Under the pieces are notes generated by a model. The model did not search any database and was not told the origin of the DNA. It saw only the letters and a program-made list of their open reading frames with translations. DNA of 35,537 nucleotides from an uncultured Lachnospiraceae bacterium (GTDB taxonomy: Bacteria > Bacillota > Clostridia > Lachnospirales > Lachnospiraceae): the NCBI GenBank assembly GCA_902786515.1, contig CADADA010000033.1:1-35537 (forward strand). The letters are read 5' to 3'. This document shows positions 14,234 through 24,227 of the stretch, piece by piece; the first letter of the stretch is position 1; each line of letters begins with the position of its first letter. The position numbers and the translations under genes were made by a program.

Positions 14234-16285
14234 TTATTTGTCATCTGACTGACATATTTCATTAAATGCAGATACTCCAAACTCTCTTGAACCACCATTT
14301 GTTGCTATGGTTACTGAAATATTATTACTTAAAACATATGAGCCCTCTGCATTTTTTGATATTGTAAATACAATTATCGTATTATCATTAATCAGCTGAT
14401 AAGCTGATACATTTTCTGCCTTTAATTCTACCTTTGTATCACCTGTAACAGTTACTTTGTAGGTATTTGATGACAGTTTTTCTGCCTTGAATTTGTAATC
14501 ATCATATACTTCTCTTACAATTTCAACAATCATTTTGTCCTTATCCGAACGGATGCCTGCCTTAAACGCTTCATCTGAGTTTACTCTAATATCCTTTAAG
14601 TATCTTACGGCATCATCACATTCTGAAGGATATTCATCAGCACTATTCTTTATAAGGAGCATTTCTTCCCTTACCTGTGGGTAAATATTTGTAAATACAA
14701 ATCCCCCAAGCACAAATACAAGCAACAGCCATAACCAGTGGAGATTCTTTCTTCCATACGTTGTATAGCATCTTTTTACAGGATAGAAAATAGGTAATAT
14801 CAAAGCAAATATTATAAGTGTCGCATCTCTGTTGCTTACTGACATAACAAGTCCGTCCAAAAGCATTACCGCATATATTGCTCCTCCAACTAAGATATAT
14901 GTGTTCTTTAACGACATGATATCAAAATTTCCAAGCTTATACAAATACAACAAAAATCCTGCTATTCCAATCATCGCAAGATAAACAAGCAATCCCGTAA
15001 ATCCTGTAATCGCTGAACCTGAACTTCCACCTGATTTCTTTGTATTTGACTGACCTGAGCCGAATGAACGATTACTGCTTCCATAGTTAGGAGCCGTCAT
15101 GTCTATTGCGTCACCACCAAAATCCATGCCTCCTACATCTCCACCGCCAAATGAATTGTCTCTCTTAAACGGTGCACTAAACGCTGCTGTTCCATTTCCG
15201 CTTTCGCTTGAGCCTGACTCATACATAGTTCCGCTTGTACTGCTATACTTTGACACTTCACTCACTTGGTAATTTGCATTCGAACTACCGCCATAAGGTG
15301 CATTTACAACGATTTTATTACTAAAATCAGAACCCGCACCACCATTGTTCTGTATGTTTGCCTGTGGCTGTGGTCCGTTATCATAAACCGGTTTATATGT
15401 TTGTGGCTGTGGTGTCACCGTATATGGCTCATCTACTTTGATTCCACTGTTATACGCTGATGGCTGTGTCTGTGGCTGCGCGGTGTATGGCTCATCTACT
15501 TTAATTCCACTGTTATACGCTGATGGCTGTGGCTGTGGCTGTGCAGTGTATGGCTCATCTACTTTGATTCCACTGTTATACGCTGATGGCTGTGGCTGCG
15601 CGGTGTATGGCTCATCTACTTTAATTCCACTGTTATACGCTGATGGCTGTGGCTGTGGCTGCGCGGTGTATGGCTCATCTACTTTGATTCCACTGTTATA
15701 CGCTGATGGCTGTGGCTGCGCGGTGTATGGCTCATCTACTTTGATTCCACTGTTATATGCTGATGGCTGTGTCTGTGGCTGCGCGGTGTATGGCTCATCT
15801 ACCTTGACACTGCTATTATATGCCGGTGCTTGTGGCTGAACATCAACATTTGTCGTATTATTTGTGTAAGACATTTTTTCTGTTGGAAAATCCAGACTTT
15901 TTAAAATATTACCTGCATCATTCATGCCATCTTTAACTTCATCTACATCAAATCCATCTAAAATTCCTTTTGCCTCTTCATTAATGCCTGAATCATCGTT
16001 TGAAATAAATACAATATCATCATCTGCATCTTCTTCGACATTTTTTGAATAATTTGTATTATTTACGCTATTAACATTATTTACGCTATTTGAATTATTT
16101 GATGAATTTCCATACATGCTTTCTAAATACGCATTATTACTATACGCACTGCTTCCATATCCTAACGGCTGACCTCCATAACCATTCGCCGTACCTGATG
16201 AATATGGAGAATTATTTGTACTTGTATCATTTGTCATATTATTTCCCTCTTTATCGTCATACATAACAACAACCGCTCCTTTCAT
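14234..16285 (-). CDS. Repeat-rich multi-pass membrane protein of unknown function
   Basis: I do not recognise this 683-residue protein. Residues ~1-140 are Asn/Ser/Gly-rich, including an Asn-rich run, and then an acidic stretch. Residues 153-295 are seven tandem copies of a 19- or 21-residue unit (core AYNSGIKVDEPYTAQPQ). After more low-complexity sequence come about four hydrophobic segments (~429-449, 463-482, 489-502, 515-532) with a strongly basic loop before the last, which puts that loop in the cytoplasm. Residues ~533-683 form a folded, mixed-charge domain. No signal peptide is present, so topology is uncertain. The start is ambiguous: ATG at 16285 has AAGGAAG close upstream, but the predicted transcript starts near 16298, making inner ATGs at 16264 or 16237 (GAGGGA 6 bases upstream) attractive. 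Confidence 0.6.
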   Translation of the reverse strand: MKGAVVVMYDDKEGNNMTNDTSTNNSPYSSGTANGYGGQPLGYGSSAYSNNAYLESMYGNSSNNSNSVNNVNSVNNTNYSKNVEEDADDDIVFISNDDSGINEEAKGILDGFDVDEVKDGMNDAGNILKSLDFPTEKMSYTNNTTNVDVQPQAPAYNSSVKVDEPYTAQPQTQPSAYNSGIKVDEPYTAQPQPSAYNSGIKVDEPYTAQPQPQPSAYNSGIKVDEPYTAQPQPSAYNSGIKVDEPYTAQPQPQPSAYNSGIKVDEPYTAQPQTQPSAYNSGIKVDEPYTVTPQPQTYKPVYDNGPQPQANIQNNGGAGSDFSNKIVVNAPYGGSSNANYQVSEVSKYSSTSGTMYESGSSESGNGTAAFSAPFKRDNSFGGGDVGGMDFGGDAIDMTAPNYGSSNRSFGSGQSNTKKSGGSSGSAITGFTGLLVYLAMIGIAGFLLYLYKLGNFDIMSLKNTYILVGGAIYAVMLLDGLVMSVSNRDATLIIFALILPIFYPVKRCYTTYGRKNLHWLWLLLVFVLGGFVFTNIYPQVREEMLLIKNSADEYPSECDDAVRYLKDIRVNSDEAFKAGIRSDKDKMIVEIVREVYDDYKFKAEKLSSNTYKVTVTGDTKVELKAENVSAYQLINDNTIIVFTISKNAEGSYVLSNNISVTIATNGGSREFGVSAFNEICQSDDK
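15401..15829 (-). repeat. Seven tandem 57/63-base in-frame repeats
   Basis: Seven units encode 21, 19, 21, 19, 21, 21 and 21 residues (from the N-terminal side). The internal copies are nearly identical in DNA: 15481-15600 and 15601-15720 form a 120-base higher-order repeat that differs at only two positions. All unit lengths are multiples of three, so gain or loss of units would keep the reading frame. The array is likely unstable or length-polymorphic between strains. Confidence 0.92.
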
Positions 16286-16300
16286 ATTAACTCTTCCTTG

Positions 16301-16333
16301 TGAAATAATAGCACATTTATGCCATTATTTCAA
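16301..16333 (-). promoter_or_regulatory. Promoter embedded in an inverted repeat, ahead of the repeat-rich membrane protein
   Basis: On minus, TTGAAA (16328-16333) and TATTAT (16305-16310) are 17 bases apart, with a TG one base before the -10. The same segment is an inverted repeat: TGAAATAATAGCA at 16301-16313 and its near complement at 16320-16332 (one mismatch). The promoter gives the membrane protein, gltX and helicase genes a start separate from the fatty acid operon, after which no terminator is visible. Confidence 0.7.
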
Positions 16334-16348
16334 CAAAGAATCACTGAA

Positions 16349-18061
16349 TTAATAATTTCTAAAGCGGTTATATCTATTATTTACTATTGTATCTGCATCA
16401 ACATTCTCATATTTCGATAAAAACTCTTTTAAATTGTTTTTAATATATCCTGAAATCTGTTGAATGTTATCATCTGTTGAAGGTTTGTATTCCGGGATGA
16501 TTTTATCAATAATCTTTAATTGATATAAATCTTTTGCCGTGATTTTCATAACCTTTGCAGCCTCTTCCGCCCTTCTGCTGTCTTTCCACAGAATTGATGC
16601 GAAACCTTCCGGAGATAAGATAGAGTATGTTGCGTTTTCTAACATCCACACTTCATTTGCAACTGCAAGAGCAAGTGCTCCGCCACTGCCTCCTTCACCA
16701 ATCATTATCGTAACAATCGGAACCCGCAGTGATGACATTTCATAAAGATTATTCGCAATAGCCTGTCCCTGCCCTCTTTCTTCAGCTTCAATACCACAAA
16801 AAGCTCCAGGTGTGTCTACAAAACAGATAATAGGGCGATTAAATTTTTCTGCCTGTTTCATAAGACGAAGTGCTTTTCTATATCCTTCAGGATTTGGCAT
16901 ACCGAAATTTCTGTATTGATTTTCCTTAAGGTTTTTTCCTTTCTGCTGTGCAATAACTGTTACATTCTTGCCTGCAATAGATGCAATACCTCCTATCACA
17001 GCTCCATCATCGCCATAATATCTGTCACCATGGAACTCGACAAAATCTTTAAAAATGCATTTTATATAATCAAATCCGGTACTTCGTTTTGAATCTCTTG
17101 AAATCTTAACTCTGTCCCACGCTGTCTTTTCTTTTGCATTTTTATTTCTGACATCAGAAACAACATTTCGTCCATGATAGTAGTCAGCAGATTTTAAAGT
17201 CACTTTTCCATTGGAATGTAATCTTAAAATATCTGATATTGTAGATTTCATCTCGTCACGCTCAACGATTAAATCTACAAAACCTTTTTTTAATAAAAAC
17301 TCGGCTCTCTGAAAACCTTCCGGCAGTTTCTGTCCGATTGTCTGTTCAATAACTCTTGGTCCGGCAAAACCTACAAGAGCACCCGGCTCTGCAAGAATAA
17401 TATCACCAAGCATTGCAAAACTGGCTGTTACTCCACCTGTAGTCGGATCTGTCAATACTGTTATATATAACAATCCGGCATCACTGTGTTTTTTTAAAGC
17501 CTGTGATGTCTTCGCCATCTGCATAAGCGAAACCATCCCTTCCTGCATTCTAGCACCACCCGAACAGGTAAATATTACCACAGGAATTCTCTGGGCTGTT
17601 GCTTTTTCAACCATCCTGGTTATCTTTTCCCCGACAACATATCCCATACTTCCCATCATAAAATTTGAATCACAAACAGCTACACCACAATCATAACCAT
17701 TAATTTTACATTTTCCGGTCAGAACAGCCTCTTGTTCATCTGTCTTTTCCTGCATAATTTTAACTTTTTCAATATAGCCCTCAAAATCCAAAGGGTTCAC
17801 ATCCGGCATCTCCTGATCCCATTCTTCAAAAGTACCTTCGTCTGCAAGCATCTCAATACGCTCTTTTGATGTTAGTCTGAAATGATGTCCACACTTCGTA
17901 CAGGTTTTGTAATTATTTCTCAAATCTTCTGTATAAACTGCTTTTTTACATACCGGACACTTTTCCCACAATCCGTCAGGTATAGACGGCTCTTTTCCGG
18001 CATCTTTGTCATCCCTGTCAATCGCAATATATGAAGTCTTTTTAAATACACCATTAAACAT
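16349..18061 (-). CDS. accDA: Acetyl-CoA carboxylase carboxyltransferase, fused beta and alpha subunits
   Basis: This 570-residue protein joins both carboxyltransferase subunits of acetyl-CoA carboxylase, which moves CO2 from biotin to acetyl-CoA to give malonyl-CoA. Residues ~1-290 are AccD, with the zinc ribbon C35, C38, C54, C57 and the crotonase-fold signature [11 protein letters not shown]. Residues ~312-570 are AccA ([53 protein letters not shown]). The fusion is joined by only ~20 residues, and the N-terminal helical extension normally found in separate AccA proteins is missing. The ATG overlaps the accC stop by one base (TAATG), so translation is coupled. It is the last gene of the operon. 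Confidence 0.95.
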   Translation of the reverse strand: MFNGVFKKTSYIAIDRDDKDAGKEPSIPDGLWEKCPVCKKAVYTEDLRNNYKTCTKCGHHFRLTSKERIEMLADEGTFEEWDQEMPDVNPLDFEGYIEKVKIMQEKTDEQEAVLTGKCKINGYDCGVAVCDSNFMMGSMGYVVGEKITRMVEKATAQRIPVVIFTCSGGARMQEGMVSLMQMAKTSQALKKHSDAGLLYITVLTDPTTGGVTASFAMLGDIILAEPGALVGFAGPRVIEQTIGQKLPEGFQRAEFLLKKGFVDLIVERDEMKSTISDILRLHSNGKVTLKSADYYHGRNVVSDVRNKNAKEKTAWDRVKISRDSKRSTGFDYIKCIFKDFVEFHGDRYYGDDGAVIGGIASIAGKNVTVIAQQKGKNLKENQYRNFGMPNPEGYRKALRLMKQAEKFNRPIICFVDTPGAFCGIEAEERGQGQAIANNLYEMSSLRVPIVTIMIGEGGSGGALALAVANEVWMLENATYSILSPEGFASILWKDSRRAEEAAKVMKITAKDLYQLKIIDKIIPEYKPSTDDNIQQISGYIKNNLKEFLSKYENVDADTIVNNRYNRFRNY

Positions 18062-19416
18062 TAGATATCACTTCTTTTCTTCATAAAATTCTCTATATAA
18101 TCCGTCGTAATTTCCCCATTTTTAAATGTGCTGTCTGAAAAAATCGAGAACAAAAAATCAATATTGGTATTCACTCCATTTATTACCAATTCACCAAGCG
18201 CACTTTGCATTTTATGAATTGCCGCAAATCTATTTTTGTCATGCACAATCAGCTTTAAAATCATAGAGTCATAATTCGGAGGAATATGATATCCTTCATA
18301 AATAGCAGTATCCACTCTTATATCATTTCCACCCGGAATATGTAGATAATCAATCTTTCCCGGACAAGGTCTGAATCCTTTCTGTGGGTCTTCTGCATTT
18401 ATTCTGCACTCAATTGCATGACCATTTATCGAGATGTCTGACTGCGTTACAGATAATTCCTGTCCGTCAGCTATAAGAATCTGCTCCTTAATCAAATCAA
18501 TTCCTGTAACCATCTCCGTCACCGGGTGTTCTACCTGAATTCTTGTATTCATCTCCATAAAATAATAGTGATTATCCTTATCAAGCAAAAATTCTATCGT
18601 ACCGGCATTCTCATATCCCGCTGCCTTTGCTGCACGTATAGCAGTACTTCCCATCTCTTCTCTTAACTCTTCACTGATTGCCATAGATGGAGATTCTTCA
18701 ATCATCTTCTGATGATTACGCTGAATCGTACAGTCTCTTTCACCCAGATGAACAACATTACCATATTTATCTGCAATAATTTGAAATTCAATATGACGTG
18801 GATTCTGAATATACTTTTCAATATACATTCCATTGTCCCCAAATGCATTCTGACTTTCCATCTGCGCTGTTTCAAATTTCTCGTTAAACTCATCAGCGCT
18901 CCATGCAATACGCATTCCCTTGCCTCCACCACCAAGTGTAGCCTTTATAATTACAGGGTATCCTGCTTCGTCGGCAAATTTTTTTCCCTCTTCAACATCC
19001 GTAATAATATGATCTGTACCGGGAATTACCGGAACACCAGCTTTTACCATTGTATTCCTTGCCTCAGACTTATTACCCATGTTACTGATTACAACCGATG
19101 AAGGTCCAATCACCTTAATATTACATCTTTCACACATTTCTACAAACTTGGCATTCTCGGATAAAAAACCAAATCCGGGATGAATTGCTTCAGCACCTCC
19201 GGCAATCGTTGCACTGATGATTCTTTCCATGTTCAGATAACTCTCTGACAAATCAGAAGGGCCTATGCATATTGCTTCATCAGCAAGCTGAACATGGAGA
19301 GAATCCTTGTCAATTTCTGAATAAACAGCGACGGATTTAATTCCCATCTCTCTTAACGCACGTATAATCCTGACTGCAATTTCACCTCTGTTTGCAATTA
19401 ATACTTTCTGAAACAT
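18061..19416 (-). CDS. accC: Biotin carboxylase subunit of acetyl-CoA carboxylase
   Basis: This 451-residue ATP-grasp enzyme carboxylates the biotin on AccB using ATP and bicarbonate. Visible landmarks are the N-terminal [19 protein letters not shown], the glycine-rich ATP loop [31 protein letters not shown], and the catalytic-site [19 protein letters not shown]. Length is typical. The start is ATG 19416, with AGAGGA just upstream; the frame extends to 19446 but those codons overlap fabZ and lack a ribosome binding site. The stop overlaps the accDA start by one base. Confidence 0.97.
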   Translation of the reverse strand: MFQKVLIANRGEIAVRIIRALREMGIKSVAVYSEIDKDSLHVQLADEAICIGPSDLSESYLNMERIISATIAGGAEAIHPGFGFLSENAKFVEMCERCNIKVIGPSSVVISNMGNKSEARNTMVKAGVPVIPGTDHIITDVEEGKKFADEAGYPVIIKATLGGGGKGMRIAWSADEFNEKFETAQMESQNAFGDNGMYIEKYIQNPRHIEFQIIADKYGNVVHLGERDCTIQRNHQKMIEESPSMAISEELREEMGSTAIRAAKAAGYENAGTIEFLLDKDNHYYFMEMNTRIQVEHPVTEMVTGIDLIKEQILIADGQELSVTQSDISINGHAIECRINAEDPQKGFRPCPGKIDYLHIPGGNDIRVDTAIYEGYHIPPNYDSMILKLIVHDKNRFAAIHKMQSALGELVINGVNTNIDFLFSIFSDSTFKNGEITTDYIENFMKKRSDI

Positions 19417-19432
19417 AACTGTCCTCTCTATC

Positions 19433-19855
19433 TTAATTGATTGCAAATGTAATTTCTGCAGTTACCGCAACTTTTCCGTTTACATATGCGGTTCCCTGTC
19501 CAACTCCAACACTGCCTTTATGTTTTATAATCTCACATTCCAAAACGACACTGTCACCAGGAACAATCTTTCGTTTAAATCTTGCCTTAGATATTCCCCC
19601 AAAGAAAGGAATTTTCCCTTTATTGTCATCCAGACTTAACATTGCAACCGCACCCACCTGTGCTAATGCCTCTATGATAAGCACGCCCGGAACAACCGGT
19701 TGTTCTGGAAAATGACCTTTAAAAAACCATTCATCATATGTAAAACATTTACATCCAACCGCTTTCTTTCCCGGCTCTATTTCATCAATTCTGTCAACCA
19801 GTAAAAACGGATGTCTGTGGGGTATAATCTTCTCAATTTCCTTAACATCCAACAT
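19433..19855 (-). CDS. fabZ: 3-hydroxyacyl-ACP dehydratase FabZ
   Basis: This 140-residue hot-dog-fold enzyme dehydrates 3-hydroxyacyl-ACP in the elongation cycle. The catalytic pair is H48 in the GHFPEQPVVPGVLIIEALAQ block and E62 in the same block; the N-terminal IIPHRHPFLLVDRI is also diagnostic. Length is normal. The gene starts one base after the accB stop (TAG-T-ATG), so its ribosome binding site lies inside accB. No fabA-type isomerase is seen, so unsaturated fatty acid formation must use another route. Confidence 0.97.
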   Translation of the reverse strand: MLDVKEIEKIIPHRHPFLLVDRIDEIEPGKKAVGCKCFTYDEWFFKGHFPEQPVVPGVLIIEALAQVGAVAMLSLDDNKGKIPFFGGISKARFKRKIVPGDSVVLECEIIKHKGSVGVGQGTAYVNGKVAVTAEITFAIN

Positions 19856-19856
19856 A

Positions 19857-20294
19857 CTAATTCTCCTTTATTACAAACAAAGGCTGTCCGTACTCAACCA
19901 TTTCTTTGTTATTTACCAGTATTTTCTGTATTGTTCCATCATATTCACTTTCAATTTCGTTCATCAGCTTCATAGCTTCAATGATTCCAATAACCTGCCC
20001 CTTTTGTACTCTCTCTCCAACTTTTACAAAAGGTTCTGCATCCGGAGAAGATGCCGCATAAAAAGTTCCAACAATAGGGGATTTTATTACAGTTCCCTCA
20101 ATCTTAGTATCTTCATCTGTTTCATGACTGATTACCTCTACAGTTTCAGTTACCTGAACCGGTAATTCTCTAGCCACTACTTTTTCACACTGTTTTTTTA
20201 TCTTTATATAAGTATCATCCTGTCTAAACTCAAATCCTGAAAGTTTAGAATCAGATACAGCATTAATAATATCAATAACCTGATTAAATTCCAT
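19857..20294 (-). CDS. accB: Biotin carboxyl carrier protein of acetyl-CoA carboxylase
   Basis: This 145-residue protein carries the covalent biotin of acetyl-CoA carboxylase. The biotinyl domain lies at residues ~69-145, with the biotinylated K109 in EAMKLMN and the thumb segment ASSPDAEPF typical of AccB. The N-terminal region ([22 protein letters not shown]) fits the family's dimerising part. The start at 20294 is set by TGGAGG 5 bases upstream; an ATG at 20306 lies before this site and is unlikely. No biotin ligase gene is in the window. Confidence 0.96.
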   Translation of the reverse strand: MEFNQVIDIINAVSDSKLSGFEFRQDDTYIKIKKQCEKVVARELPVQVTETVEVISHETDEDTKIEGTVIKSPIVGTFYAASSPDAEPFVKVGERVQKGQVIGIIEAMKLMNEIESEYDGTIQKILVNNKEMVEYGQPLFVIKEN

Positions 20295-20336
20295 GACAAC
20301 CTCCATTTCGCCGGTCTGCAGCTGTTTATGTCATAA

Positions 20337-21578
20337 CTATTCACTGTATTTTTTTATTAACAGACTTGAGTTATGTCCACCAAATCCCAATGAATTGCTA
20401 AGAGCATATTTTATGTCCTGATGTACTCCTGTGCCCTTTACATAATCAAGATCTAATTCCTCCTCAGTCTCATTAAGTCCAACTGTCTGATGAATATAAC
20501 CTTCCATTAATTCTTTTACACAGGTAATAAACTCAACTGCACCTGCAGCACCAAGCATATGACCAATCATTGATTTTGTAGAATTAATCTTCATCTTATA
20601 TGCATGCTCACCGAATGCAAGTTTAATAGCCCTTGTCTCAAAAAGATCATTCAAATGTGTTCCCGTTCCGTGTGCATTAATATATTCAACATCTTCTTTA
20701 TTAATTCCTGCATCTTTAATAGCCGCTTCCATGGCTTTTGCAGCTCCTGAGCCATCTTCTGCAGGAGAAGTAATATGAAACGCATCTGATGTATTGCCAT
20801 ATCCGACAACCTCAGCAAGAATGTTTGCACCTCTGGCTTTTGCATGTTCCAATTCTTCAAGGATAACAATTCCGGCACCTTCACCCATGACAAAACCGCC
20901 TCTATCCTTATCAAACGGTATAGACGCTCTAAGTCTGTCTTCTGACGCAGACAATGCTTTTAATGCAGTAAATCCTCCAATACCAAGTTCTGTTACAGAA
21001 GCCTCAGTACCGCCGGTTATCATTACATCTGCATCACCATATTGGATTGTTCTGAATGCTTCACCAATAGAGTTTGTTCCGGTTGCACACGCAGTAACAA
21101 CATTAATTGATTTCCCTTTTGCTCCTGTCTGAATAGATACATTTCCTGCAGCCATATTCGTAATCATCATAGGAACAAACAACGGATTAATTCTCCCAGG
21201 TCCTCTATTATTCATTGTCGTAACTTCTTTTTCAACCTGTTGAAGGCTTCCAACACCGCTTCCAATAGAGACACCTACTCTGTATGGGTCAACCTTTTCC
21301 ATATCAATTCCGGCATTCTCCAATGCCTCAAACGCAGCAACCACTGCATACTGACTGAATAATTCCATTCTTTTTGCAGCCTTAAAATCCATATGTTCTT
21401 TTGCATTAAAATCCTTAACTTCAGCCGCAAGCTTTACTTTAAAATCAGTAGTGTCAAACTTTGTAATCTGATCAATTCCTACTTTTCCTTCTTTAATTGA
21501 ATTAAAAAAATCCTCAACATTATTTCCAACAGGTGTCACAGCACCCATTCCTGTTACAACCACTCGTCTCATAAACAA
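20337..21578 (-). CDS. fabF: 3-oxoacyl-ACP synthase II FabF
   Basis: This 411-413-residue condensing enzyme elongates acyl-ACP with malonyl-ACP. Numbered from the ATG at 21572, the nucleophile is C162 (TACATGTNSIGEA), the histidines are H301 (NAHGTGTHLND) and H338, and the lysine is K333 (NSTKSMIGHMLGAAGA). Two starts compete: a TTG at 21578 sits 6 bases after AAAGG, whereas the ATG at 21572, which gives the usual MRRVVVTGMGAV N-terminus, sits 12 bases after it. The spacing favours the TTG, and the family N-terminus fits either. The gene follows fabG by 26 bases. Confidence 0.96.
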   Translation of the reverse strand: MFMRRVVVTGMGAVTPVGNNVEDFFNSIKEGKVGIDQITKFDTTDFKVKLAAEVKDFNAKEHMDFKAAKRMELFSQYAVVAAFEALENAGIDMEKVDPYRVGVSIGSGVGSLQQVEKEVTTMNNRGPGRINPLFVPMMITNMAAGNVSIQTGAKGKSINVVTACATGTNSIGEAFRTIQYGDADVMITGGTEASVTELGIGGFTALKALSASEDRLRASIPFDKDRGGFVMGEGAGIVILEELEHAKARGANILAEVVGYGNTSDAFHITSPAEDGSGAAKAMEAAIKDAGINKEDVEYINAHGTGTHLNDLFETRAIKLAFGEHAYKMKINSTKSMIGHMLGAAGAVEFITCVKELMEGYIHQTVGLNETEEELDLDYVKGTGVHQDIKYALSNSLGFGGHNSSLLIKKYSE

Positions 21579-21604
21579 ACCATGCCTTTCATATATTCTG
21601 AATA

Positions 21605-22345
21605 TTACATATTCATTCCGCCATTAACCTCTATTACCTGTCCTGTAATATATGAAGCACCCTCAGATGCCAAAAACAGCACGGTATTTGCAATATCTTC
21701 TACATTTCCAAATTTTTTAACCGGAATATCTGATAACATTTTTTCTTTTACGTTATCCGGAAGACGGTCTGTCATATCCGTCATAATAAATCCCGGAGCA
21801 ATTGCATTTACTGTAATATTTCTGCTTGCAAGTTCTTTTGCAACAGACTTTGTAAGACCAATAATTCCCGCTTTTGAAGCAGCATAATTCGCCTGACCTG
21901 CATTTCCCGTGATTCCTACCACACTTGATATATTAATAATTCTGCCTGATTTCTGCTTAATCATCTGTCTGTTAATGTGCTTAATCGTATTAAATGCACC
22001 CTTTAAATTTGTATTAATAACTTTATCGAATTCTTCTTCCGTCATTCTCACAAGAAGATTATCCGCAGTAACTCCCGCATTATTCACCAGTACATCCAAT
22101 CTGCCATAACGTTCAAGAATACTCTTCATCATACCCTCGGTAGCAGCATAATCAGATACATTGCATTGAAAAATCTCTGCTGTGCCACCTGCCTTAGTAA
22201 TCTCATCCACAGTATCCTGTGCCGCATCTTTAGAACCATTATAATTCACAATAACCGTATACCCTGCCTGGGCAAGTTTCAATGCAATTCCTTTTCCTAT
22301 TCCTTTAGCGGCTCCTGTAACCAAAGCAATCTTTCCATTCTGCAT
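21605..22345 (-). CDS. fabG: 3-oxoacyl-ACP reductase FabG
   Basis: This 246-residue short-chain dehydrogenase reduces 3-oxoacyl-ACP with NADPH. The cofactor motif TGAAKGIG spans 10-17, NNAG is at 88-91, and the catalytic S140/S141, Y154 and K158 occur in [27 protein letters not shown] sequence. The C-terminal [14 protein letters not shown] is diagnostic. The ATG overlaps the fabD stop by one base (TAATG), indicating coupled translation. Confidence 0.97.
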   Translation of the reverse strand: MQNGKIALVTGAAKGIGKGIALKLAQAGYTVIVNYNGSKDAAQDTVDEITKAGGTAEIFQCNVSDYAATEGMMKSILERYGRLDVLVNNAGVTADNLLVRMTEEEFDKVINTNLKGAFNTIKHINRQMIKQKSGRIINISSVVGITGNAGQANYAASKAGIIGLTKSVAKELASRNITVNAIAPGFIMTDMTDRLPDNVKEKMLSDIPVKKFGNVEDIANTVLFLASEGASYITGQVIEVNGGMNM

Positions 22346-23271
22346 TACTGCTCTCCTTTCACTGCCTTCACTACAGTCTCAACATCTTCATACTTCTGGA
22401 TATTATATGATTTAACGTCCTTGTTAATCTTTTTGATAAATCCGGTAAGTGTTCTTCCCGGTCCAATCTCAATAAAAGTATCAACTCCAGCAGCTATCAT
22501 CTCTTCCACACTCTGCTGCCATTTCACTGAAGAATAAACCTGTTTTCCAAGCAAACTGCGAATTTCTGAATTATCAGTAATATACTGCGCAGTTACATTT
22601 GTCACATATGGCACTACAGGTGCCTTCATCTCAAAGTTTTCAAGATAACTTTCAAGCTTATTTCCGGCATCCTCCAGCATAAACGAATGAAACGGTCCGC
22701 TGACGTTAAGATATATAACTCTCTTTGCACCGGCATCACAAAGCTTTTCACCAGCCTTTTTTATAGCCTCTTCAATTCCGGATATTACAACCTGTCCCGG
22801 ACAGTTATAATTAGCAACCACGACACCGTCTATCTCATCACACACATCTCCAACAGTCTTATTTTCAAGGCCAAGAACTGCAGCCATAGCTCCTACACCA
22901 ACAGGAACAGCCTGTTGCATAAGAATACCTCTTTTTCTTACAGCTTTTACAGCATCTGAAAAGCTAATCACTTCTGAAGCAACAAGTGCTGTATATTCAC
23001 CCAGACTGAGTCCTGCGTAAACATCTGCTGTAAGTCCCTGTCTTTTTACTTCTTCATACATAGCCACACATGCCGTAAGCATCGCTGCCTGTGTGTATTC
23101 GGTAATATTAATATCTTCATTCTCTTCAAAGCATATATCTTTAATATTAAAGTCAAGATTTTCATCAGCTACGTCAAAAATCTTTCTGCTTACTTCTGAA
23201 TTGTCATAAAAATCCTTCGCCATGCCTACTTTTTGTGCACCCTGTCCCGGAAATACAATAGCTATACTCAT
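22345..23271 (-). CDS. fabD: Malonyl-CoA:ACP transacylase FabD
   Basis: This 308-residue enzyme transfers malonyl groups from CoA to ACP. The N-terminal [13 protein letters not shown], the nucleophile elbow [10 protein letters not shown] with S89, and the C-terminal GPFHSFML block (catalytic His) are clear. Length is normal. It begins 20 bases after fabK. Together with fabK, fabG, fabF and acpP it supplies the substrates of the elongation cycle. Confidence 0.96.
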   Translation of the reverse strand: MSIAIVFPGQGAQKVGMAKDFYDNSEVSRKIFDVADENLDFNIKDICFEENEDINITEYTQAAMLTACVAMYEEVKRQGLTADVYAGLSLGEYTALVASEVISFSDAVKAVRKRGILMQQAVPVGVGAMAAVLGLENKTVGDVCDEIDGVVVANYNCPGQVVISGIEEAIKKAGEKLCDAGAKRVIYLNVSGPFHSFMLEDAGNKLESYLENFEMKAPVVPYVTNVTAQYITDNSEIRSLLGKQVYSSVKWQQSVEEMIAAGVDTFIEIGPGRTLTGFIKKINKDVKSYNIQKYEDVETVVKAVKGEQ

Positions 23272-23291
23272 TATCCACCAAACCTTTCAAG

Positions 23292-24224
23292 TTAAAACTC
23301 TCTGCTACCCAACAATTCAACTGCCTCGCCCATAATCTCTTTTATGATCTCTTCACAGCTTTGTTTTTTCTTAACCAAACCGGCAATCTGTCCTGCCATA
23401 AGGGTTCCGTCATCAACATTTCCTTCGATAACAGCTTTTCTCAAAGCTCCTAGTGTAAGATGCTCCAACTCTTCAAAAGTCGAACCTGATTTTTCAAGTT
23501 TTAAATATTCTCTTGTCATCTTGTTGCGAAGCTGTCTTACAGGATGTCCATGACTAAGACCTGTTACTTCTGAATCAATGTCTTTTGCTTTTATGACTTT
23601 GTCTTTATAATTATCGTGAACGATACTTTCGTCTGCGACAATAAATCTTGTACCAATCTGTACTGCTGACGCACCCAGCATGAACGCTGCGGCAACACCT
23701 CTTCCGTCAGCGATACCTCCTGCTGCTATAACAGGAACTTCCACGGCATCAGCTACCTGAGGTACTAAAGCCATCGTTGTAGTACTTCCGATATGTCCGC
23801 CTGATTCACATCCTTCTGCAACGACTGCACATGCACCGCATCGTTCCATTCTTCTGGCTAATGCTACAGAAGCAACAACAGGAATAAATTTCACATTTGC
23901 CTCATTCCATAATGACACATATTTTTCAGGAGAACCCGCACCGGTAGTAACCACAGGAATCTTTTCCTCAGCAACGAGATGTGCAACTTCCTCAGCATAT
24001 GGACTCAAAAGCATCACATTGACACCAAAAGGTTTATCTGTAATCTCTCTTGTCATCCTTATTTCTTCCCTGATAACCTCAGCCGGAGCATTTGCTCCCG
24101 CAATAATTCCCAGACCGCCGGCCTTTGATACTGCACCTGCAAGATTGTGTTCTGCAACCCATGCCATTCCGCCCTGTATAACAGGATATTCTATGTTCAA
24201 TAATTCCGTTATTCTGGTTTTCAT
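23292..24224 (-). CDS. fabK: Enoyl-ACP reductase II FabK (FMN-dependent)
   Basis: This 310-residue flavoprotein of the nitronate monooxygenase/FabK TIM-barrel family reduces enoyl-ACP. Typical features are the N-terminal EYPVIQGGMAWVAEHNLAGAVSKAGG, the VVAEGCESGGHIG segment with the conserved histidine region, and the phosphate-binding VIAAGGIADGRG and GASAVQIGTRF. FabK replaces FabI, and is insensitive to triclosan in other Firmicutes. It starts 3 bases after acpP. Confidence 0.95.
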   Translation of the reverse strand: MKTRITELLNIEYPVIQGGMAWVAEHNLAGAVSKAGGLGIIAGANAPAEVIREEIRMTREITDKPFGVNVMLLSPYAEEVAHLVAEEKIPVVTTGAGSPEKYVSLWNEANVKFIPVVASVALARRMERCGACAVVAEGCESGGHIGSTTTMALVPQVADAVEVPVIAAGGIADGRGVAAAFMLGASAVQIGTRFIVADESIVHDNYKDKVIKAKDIDSEVTGLSHGHPVRQLRNKMTREYLKLEKSGSTFEELEHLTLGALRKAVIEGNVDDGTLMAGQIAGLVKKKQSCEEIIKEIMGEAVELLGSREF

Positions 24225-24227
24225 ATA

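Noticed and set aside
15401..15829. Possible CRISPR array
   Set aside because: Units are 57 or 63 bases, contiguous, with no unique spacers, and lie in frame in a long coding sequence.
15438..15839. Cys/Gly-rich 133-residue open frame on plus with a striking repeat
   Set aside because: It is the antisense of the seven-repeat array in the membrane-protein gene; it has no ribosome binding site and its periodicity is inherited from the coding strand.
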